From contig JACTVC010000032.1 of the NCBI GenBank assembly GCA_018417955.1, forward strand, positions 310,001-374,000: a stretch of DNA of 64,000 bases, written 5' to 3'. Shown piece after piece: positions 57,508-64,000 of this stretch. Numbering within the stretch: the stretch's first letter is position 1; each line of letters starts with the position of its first letter. A program made the position numbers and the translations under genes. Below the pieces are notes generated by a model that had not been told where the DNA came from, made no database searches, and worked only from the letters and a program-made list of their open reading frames with translations. The stretch is from Laccaria trichodermophora. Its lineage: Eukaryota; Basidiomycota; Agaricomycetes; Agaricales; Hydnangiaceae.

Positions 57508-59408
57508 ATGGAAGGCGCTTCAGCGACACTAGAGCCCCTCTTCGCTTTTTTGGCGCATGCGCTGGCAACGGCTGAGACGACGTTCAACAAACTACCTGGC
57601 TCAGCTGTCATCCAGCGATATGTGAAAAGCTCTCACCAGAACGATCCTGGCAGGACCATTTTGGAACTTATTTTAGTCGTATTCGCGATTCGGACGCTGC
57701 TTCAGTCGCGTACACGCGCAGACAGGAACGGGAAACATTTTATTCAGTTCAGCGACAAGGTACGTAGCTCCCCAACATGCTGACGCGGGAATCCTCATCA
57801 TCTATTTTGTACCTCCAGGAAATCGACGAGCTCGTGGACGAATGGTCACCCGAGCCCCTCGCCCAACCCCTCACCGCCGTCGAGCAGGCTGACCTGGCTG
57901 CTGTGCCCATCGTGGCTGGTCCCAATGGCCCCAAACCGAAGTTAGTGGCTACGGGAAAGACGGCTACGAATCTGACGAGCTTTAATTTCACGGGCTTGGC
58001 GGGGAACGAACATATTAAACAGAAAGCCGTCGAGACGTTGAGGAAGTATGGGTTGGGAAGCTGTGGGCCGCCAGGGTTTTATGGGACTCTTGGTACGTTT
58101 CCTTTTTGCTAGTTCGTTCTTTTTTAGTCCTGAGGTTCTGAATTTTGCGTGTAGACGTGCATATAGACCTGGAGCGTGACATTGCGGATTTTCTGGGTAC
58201 AGAAGCCGCCATTTTATATTCGCAAGGCTTCTCCACCATTTCGTCCGTTATTCCGGCGTTCTGCAAGCGAGGCGACATTATTGTCGCTGATCGTGGAGTC
58301 AATTTCGCGATTCAGAAGGGCATCCAAATATCTCGCTCGACTGTTCGTTGGTTTGATCATAATGATTTGAATAGTCTCGAGGACGTTTTAATTGGTGTGG
58401 AGAAGGAGAGAAAAAAGCGCAGAGGACCTCTTACTAGGAGATTTATCATCACCGAAGGCATTTTCGAGAGGGACGGTGTTATGGTTGATTTGCCGAAACT
58501 GGTACGCGAGTGATTTGATGTTGGTTTAACCCTATGCTCTTGCGTGTGTCCCTTTAGATTGAACTCAAGTACAAGTACAAATATCGCCTTATCCTCGACG
58601 AAAGTTTCTCGTTTGGAACTGTTGGACGAACTGGTCGCGGCTTGACAGAACTGTATAACGTTCCTGTATGTTTTCGCTTTACTGCTTCACAGTTTTTCGT
58701 ACTCACTGTTTTTTCAGGCAACAAAGGTAGACATGCTTCTGGGTTCCGTCGCCATCGGTCTCTGCTCTTCTGGTGGATTCTGTGCTGGTTCTCAAAATGT
58801 AGTCGATCATCAGGTTTGTCCTTATCTGTCTAATCACTGGTCAGATACTTAGTCTCTTACAGCGTATTAACGGTCCCTCATTTGTCTTCTCTGCCTCCAT
58901 GCCGGCCTTGCTTGCCGTCAGCGCCTCAGAAGGCATCAACATCCTTCGCTCCACCCCCTCCATCCTCACGAGTCTTCAAGAAAACGTACAAGCGGCGCAC
59001 GCCATCCTCGATCGCGTCGACTGCATCACCATACCCTCACATCCCGCGTCACCCGTCATTCACATCCAAGTCCGTTCCCAGCCTGGATCCTCATTGCACC
59101 CATCCACTGCTGCTACCATTGCCATCCCCGGGAAACAATCGAACCCACATTCCATCTTGGGGAAGGACTCTGCGAGTCAAGATTGGGATATCGATGTGGA
59201 GGAGAGGCATCTGCAAGATGTGGTGGATGAAGCACTCGCACAGGGGGTTATCTTATCTAGAGCGAAGAGGTTGAGGGGACAGGAGATGGTGGATGTCAGG
59301 CCGAGTATACGGTTAGCTTTGACAAGTGCTCTTACGAAAAAAGAGACGGAAAAGGCAGTTGGGGTTGTTAAGGCTGCGCTTGTGAAGGTGTTGGGGAAGA
59401 GGAGGTGA
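57508..59408 (+). CDS. LCB1: Serine palmitoyltransferase subunit 1
   Basis: LCB1 pairs with LCB2 in the endoplasmic reticulum to condense serine with palmitoyl-CoA, the first step of sphingolipid synthesis. An N-terminal membrane helix ([15 protein letters not shown]) is followed by [23 protein letters not shown] (the Cys equivalent to the human SPTLC1 disease site), [52 protein letters not shown] and [17 protein letters not shown]. The PLP lysine of catalytic relatives is absent, as expected for LCB1. The C-terminus ends VLGKRR. Five or six introns. The 368 bp between eIF5A and this start hold the eIF5A 3' end and the promoter. Confidence 0.94.
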
Positions 59409-59608
59409 TCATTTGCCTCTGGAAACAAACTCAATCTACTACAAATGCTCTATCTACATAGAAACTAGTTTTAATATACCTCGGTCGTGGAAGATGTGTC
59501 TAATCCGCCTTTTGGCTGCGATTATGATTTTTATGATCTACTCCTGTAGGTTCACAGACTTACAATTACAGCATATATATATTAAATAGGAGACAGCAAG
59601 AGTGATCT

Positions 59609-62600
59609 CTACCGCTTCGTCTTCTTACTCCTTCGTGTTGGTTTCTTATCTTTTCCCGCCCCTCCTGCTTCAACCCGGTCCTCAGCATCCGCCTTCCTCT
59701 TCTGCCCGACTTGAGTTGCAGCCCTGAAGCTCACAATGCTTGACTTGCCCGCCCCAGTTGCGAGTTCCTTCACCTGCGCTTCTGCAGTGCTCCAGTCTAC
59801 TGCTGCATCATTGATCGCATACCTATTAACCAAGTTGAGTGGATCTGAATTAAATGGATCGATCCCAAAAAACCCAAACGTCTGGGGAAGACATGACAAC
59901 CACTCACTTTTTGAGGTCCAGAGAATCCAACATCTCCCGCTGTTTTTCTCTCAACGCCGATTTGACCTTGTCGCCGGCCTCATTGAGCTCTTCCGCCACT
60001 ACCTGGGTCATAGGCTTCCAGTCATCGCTGGGAGCTGGGGCATCTACTCGTGACGTCCCCGCCGGGGCTGGGCCAGAAAGCTTCATCTCAGCACTGATGG
60101 CTTGCTTCTGAATGTCAATCAACCGTTTCCCAATCTTACGAATCACCTTGACAAACAAGGCGAGGGATTGGTTTACGGGCAGCTGGAGTTCTGCCTTTAA
60201 AGGTCAAATAATCCAGTTTCAGAAGAAATAATTTGAGAGAATGAGAAAAACGGAGGCTTACCTCGACTTCTTCGATTGTTTTCCTTTGCAGCCCCAGAGC
60301 AAGCAAAATGGAACTCTGGACAGCACTGAGCCTGACTTCGTCCCCAAGCCGTTTCTGGAAGTATAAGGATGAGACTGAGGGAAGGAGGTCAAGGATAACG
60401 TGATAGTCCAGCATATTGTTTGCATAGGATTCGAGTCGCTTGAGGTCGTAAGGCGTGAAGAGAATAGAAAGTTCCTCTGGACCTAGATCTATAGAAGATG
60501 AAGATTTCAGAGAGACCGAAAGACACGGAGATTTGGAACATACCTATTGACTTTGACTTCTCGTCCTGCTTTTTAAGACCTGCATTCGCAGCTTCGAGTA
60601 TGCTTAAAGCAGTCACGCTCCCGAACTCCCGGAATTTGTAAGATAACAAGGTGAGGAATCGCCTTCGGAAATCTAGTCGGCTTGGTAAATCGATTTTTCA
60701 GGCCACAAACCGAATAAAGCACCTTTCGTGAACTCCTCAAGCCACTCCAACTCACTCTCGGTGGAGCTATTCAATCCCCGTACCATTACGCATGTATGTT
60801 CTCCTGTCAGCTCGCTCGTCGTTTGCCGCACATATAGTGGCACATAACCAGCTCGCTTCCAGAATCTAATGTTCGATTAGTGTCAACACGATGACTTGAA
60901 TCACAATAGAATGCACCTGAGAAGAGGCGGTGTCAGGCCGTAAGATACACCCAAGTAATCCAGATTCTCTGGTTTTCGCTCCGACAAACGTTGGAGGAGT
61001 GGTTCCATGGCTGTTGGTGCTCGCACCGTTGGATTTTCCGTCAGGAGATTTGTCGTCTAGAAGGGGAATGAATGAACAACAATAAAGAGTAGAAAAGAAG
61101 GTTCTGATACGGACAGAGTCAGGGGTGACAGCATCAGTGTTTTCGAACTCCTTGGAGGTGACGTTTTCATCCAAGTTGAACAACTCCCCACTGTAGAAGG
61201 AGTTAAGGGCTTTTAGGGCCCTAGACCCATAGCCCATCTGTAACTCCGTCAGGCTTACTACAGATGATGAAAAGGTGGCACTCACATTCGCATAATCCGG
61301 ATGGCAAGCAATCCTGACCACTCGAGCCCCACTCAACGTACCAAACCTGTTTTCCTGGAACTGCTGGGCTACAAGCCATGGGATCATATCACCCCCAGCC
61401 CTCACGCCCCTCCCTATGCCATCCATAATAACATCTTTGCTGATGTTGCCCTCCAACGCAACCTGTAGCACCACCAAAGGCTCTGGCAGGTGACTTTCGT
61501 CATCTTTGATTGGAGGTAATAGCACGAAGAGGTGATGAGCTGGCGCATCGGATAGGAGTTGCAAGTCGTTCGGCTGGTTCTTATAATGCGACGCAACGTA
61601 AAGTGCCATCATCCGCTGAAGGAACACCTCAGACGCAGGATGGTAGGAGAACAGCGTGTCGCGAGAGACGTAAAACAGCTCGCATGCAGCGGGAAGCGGG
61701 CAACCCTGTACATTAGCTTTTGGTAGAATTGTGGCATCCAAACAAAGTAAGCCGTTGAGCCATTTCTCAATCCCATCACCCGCAGAATATCTAATCGGTG
61801 TTTCGAGCTTTATCTCGCGAAGTGTACGGGCTTTTGGAGGCGCTTTAGCCAATGCCTTTTTTGATGTAGATGTGCTGGCAGCTTCGTCATCCTTTGCGTG
61901 CCCAGAGACGTCTTTGGTTAACGAGGGGCGGGTACTTTCACGAAGTTGTTGAATGAGCTTGAGAGAGAGGGAGCGGCCAGTTCCTTCATAACCGTTGATG
62001 GTGGAGGCGAGAAAGACAAGGTAAGGTCCAATGAGTTTGCGTACAAGGGGTAGGGGAATGGCTGCTGCTTCGTCAATAACGACCAACTCTGCTTGGCCAA
62101 GGACGTGCGCATCTTCCGGTTGAATATACTATACATCTGTAAGACACAGCGATGGAGAAGGGAGAAGGTACATGCCTGGATGGTCTGCCTGTGATCCCTA
62201 AACACGTTCACCCTTACAATGGCCTTATTGAAATCCGGATTTGTGCTCTGCGCGATATCATAATCAAGATGCTCCTCATAGCCCAACGCGTCCATTCCCT
62301 TAAAGACAAAGTCAAACAATGTTTTTAAATTCTCCGGGCTCGGGCTAGTGACGAAGATGTTCGAATAACCGTGCGCTAGTGAAGCAGCAATCGCCAGCCC
62401 AAGAGCAGCACTCTTTCCCCGACCTCTAGCAGCCGTAAGTGTAACCGTCGAGCTCAGGGTTTTCTCCGCGATGGCGTCGATGAACGTAAGTATGGCTTGC
62501 GCCTGGTCCGTGGTCTTCGCAAGCTTGATCAAATCGCCAGCCGGCTTGGTATCCTCTAGGGTGGCCTTCAGTTCCTTGAGCTCTGTTTCGGCAGCCTTTT

Positions 62601-63475
62601 CCTTTCCAGGTTTGTCTTCAATGGGAGTAATATCTTTCCCCCGGGAAATAGGGAGTACGTTTAGTTCATCGTCGAGGACAAGGCAATCAGCGCAAGACCC
62701 AAGGGAGAGAATAAATCGCTCATTGAAGCGAGCAACGACGGAGTCATGCGAAGAGGTTCGATACCGAGCGTGAACATCCTTTGAGATGGGTTGAATTGAG
62801 AAGGGAATGAAGCAAGGGGCGAACGCACCATGGTCATCGTGTATAGTTGCTTGAGGGACGTCATCGTTTTTAACAGTAGGACGACCAGTCCTCCACCCTC
62901 CACTGTCTCTATAGTTCGCGCCAACAGGTTGGGAGTAATGGCTTCAAAGTCTTGCAGAACGCACATGCCATATGTGTTTCCTAGTATTTTGTGCGACTCC
63001 TTGTAGTAGCTAAAGCGAGGATCAGAACTGAAGTGCAGTCAAGGCAAGGGAACGTACGTATAACGGATGTCGGTGACAGTAACGAAAATTTCAAACGGAT
63101 TCTGCTCGTTCGGCTCACGAACGCCTCTTTTTACATCTCGTTTGATTTTTTGTTCTCGTTTCTTCCGATGACTGACGCAGTAAAGTCAGGAAAGGAAGAC
63201 AATCTGGTTCAAAACGACTCTTACCTTGTAAAACCAAGCTCTTTTTTGTAACACCACAGCACAGAAGGGCGTGCAGAAACTCGCGCTTGAGACAAGAGGA
63301 AGTGAAGATTAACGATCTGGGACAACGCGTCGTTAAATCTAACGTGAAGAAAAAGTGCGATAGAACATGCCTGGTCTCTGCCCTTGTCGCCTACAAGGAC
63401 AATGAAAGAACGGTGATTTCGCTTGACATTATTGTTGATGAGAATGGGTATTCGTGGGTCTAGCTGTTTCCTCAT
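59609..63475 (-). CDS. KRE33: RNA cytidine acetyltransferase (NAT10/Kre33)
   Basis: This nucleolar enzyme makes N4-acetylcytidine in 18S rRNA and, with an adaptor, in tRNA, using ATP and acetyl-CoA. The start is MRKQLDPRIPILINNNVK. Then come FEAITPNLLARTIETVEGGG, the P-loop ARGRGKSAALGLA, IFVTSPSPENLKTLFDF, the Walker B VVIDEAAAIPLPLV, and STINGYEGTGRSLSLKLIQQ. The GNAT acetyltransferase part has RIACHPDYA and MGYGSRAL. The C-terminus is Lys/Arg-rich (KPTRRSKKTKR), a nucleolar-type tail. About ten introns; length about 1,050 residues. It is convergent with LCB1, 200 bp apart. Together with UTP10 and PIH1 it makes this window rich in ribosome-biogenesis factors. Confidence 0.94.
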
Positions 63476-64000
63476 TCGATGATACTTACGGCGAAAGGAG
63501 TATGTAGAAACTTGGTCAAGGCTGAAGATTTTTTGAAGTCCCTTCCCACGGTAATCATTATGACTTCACATCATACGGAAAGCGCTACGAACCCAGGACG
63601 ATCCAATCAACAATTCGACCAACTTGAAGTCCGTAAAAATTCAAGCAATAAACGACGCATTTGTGGCTTGCAAACTGGTAGACAATAACTTGACGGAGAC
63701 ACTCAAATCCTCTCGCAACGCTCAGCTTGTGCTCTCACCGAGTAGGATCGCAGTTTAAACTGTTGGAACCATCTTTGCAACGTTTCAGTTTGCCAGGCCC
63801 TCCGAAGAAAACTCTACGAAGGCGGAGTCTTGAACATCCGCCGCAGAGCTCCCAGGAGCTCCCAGGGCCCTTTTTGACTCTAAATTGGCGTTGGGCTTTA
63901 GCGTTCGCCAGGCATCTCATATTTACAACACGAAACAGTCTTGATCATCAATTCTAGCCATTGATCAGCACTTCAACTACAACACCCTCACGATATATAA
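63476..64000. other. Upstream flank of KRE33 to window end
   Basis: 525 bp without a gene I can support. It contains the KRE33 promoter, a short direct repeat of GAGCTCCCAG (63846-63867), and a TATATAA at the very end. Confidence 0.45.

Noticed and set aside
58640..58860. LCB1 as inactive because the PLP lysine is missing
   Set aside because: LCB1 subunits normally lack this lysine; catalysis is by LCB2.

Overview
This window looks like a compact stretch of nuclear genome from a basidiomycete fungus, most likely an Agaricomycete. Almost every gene is cut by many 45-65 nt spliceosomal introns with GTRNGT-type donors and CTNAY-like branch sites. Genes lie densely on both strands. The conserved set (UTP10, APC1, eIF5A, LCB1, NAT10/Kre33, DAHP synthase, choline-phosphate cytidylyltransferase, RPC10/RPC11) is fungal. 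No rRNA, tRNA, CRISPR, viral or clearly autonomous transposon sequence was recognised.

Layout. 1-9.2 kb: the 3' part of a PAK/STE20-like kinase (+) runs tail-to-tail into UTP10 (-). 9.4-15.4 kb: two tandem copies of an ALO-type FAD-linked oxidase (-); the copy between them carries a broken tail of the neighbouring BAG-domain gene, which marks the duplication unit. 15.3-19 kb: the BAG gene (-) and three small genes (+), one of them a START/SRPBCC-fold protein. 19-29.9 kb is gene-poor. It holds a PQ-loop membrane protein whose 10 exons I could reconstruct fully in frame, an 823-residue orphan protein, a small heptad-repeat protein, and long stretches with short repeats and hairpins but no convincing gene. 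30-36 kb: an amidohydrolase (-) and choline-phosphate cytidylyltransferase (+) with start codons only 58 bp apart, then an SPRY protein (-) and RNA polymerase III subunit RPC10/RPC11 (+) 83 bp apart. 37-45 kb: a UPF1-like helicase and an RNA-binding protein with two RanBP2-type zinc fingers. 45-63.5 kb is housekeeping: APC1, DAHP synthase, PIH1, a LIM protein, eIF5A, LCB1 and the rRNA/tRNA cytidine acetyltransferase NAT10/Kre33.

Several genes share themes, although nothing here is an operon. UTP10, NAT10/Kre33 and PIH1 all serve ribosome or snoRNP biogenesis, RPC10 serves Pol III, and eIF5A serves translation. CCT and LCB1 are key enzymes of phospholipid and sphingolipid synthesis.

The most unusual signals are splicing-related. 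Four introns are best explained as GC-AG introns, with a fifth ambiguous. There are also very small exons (7, 12, 12, 17 and 21 nt). Other points are the duplication with its captured gene fragment and a gene-conversion-like patch, and the orphan 823-residue protein. Exon boundaries were deduced by eye from reading frame, splice consensus and family conservation; no search or alignment was run.
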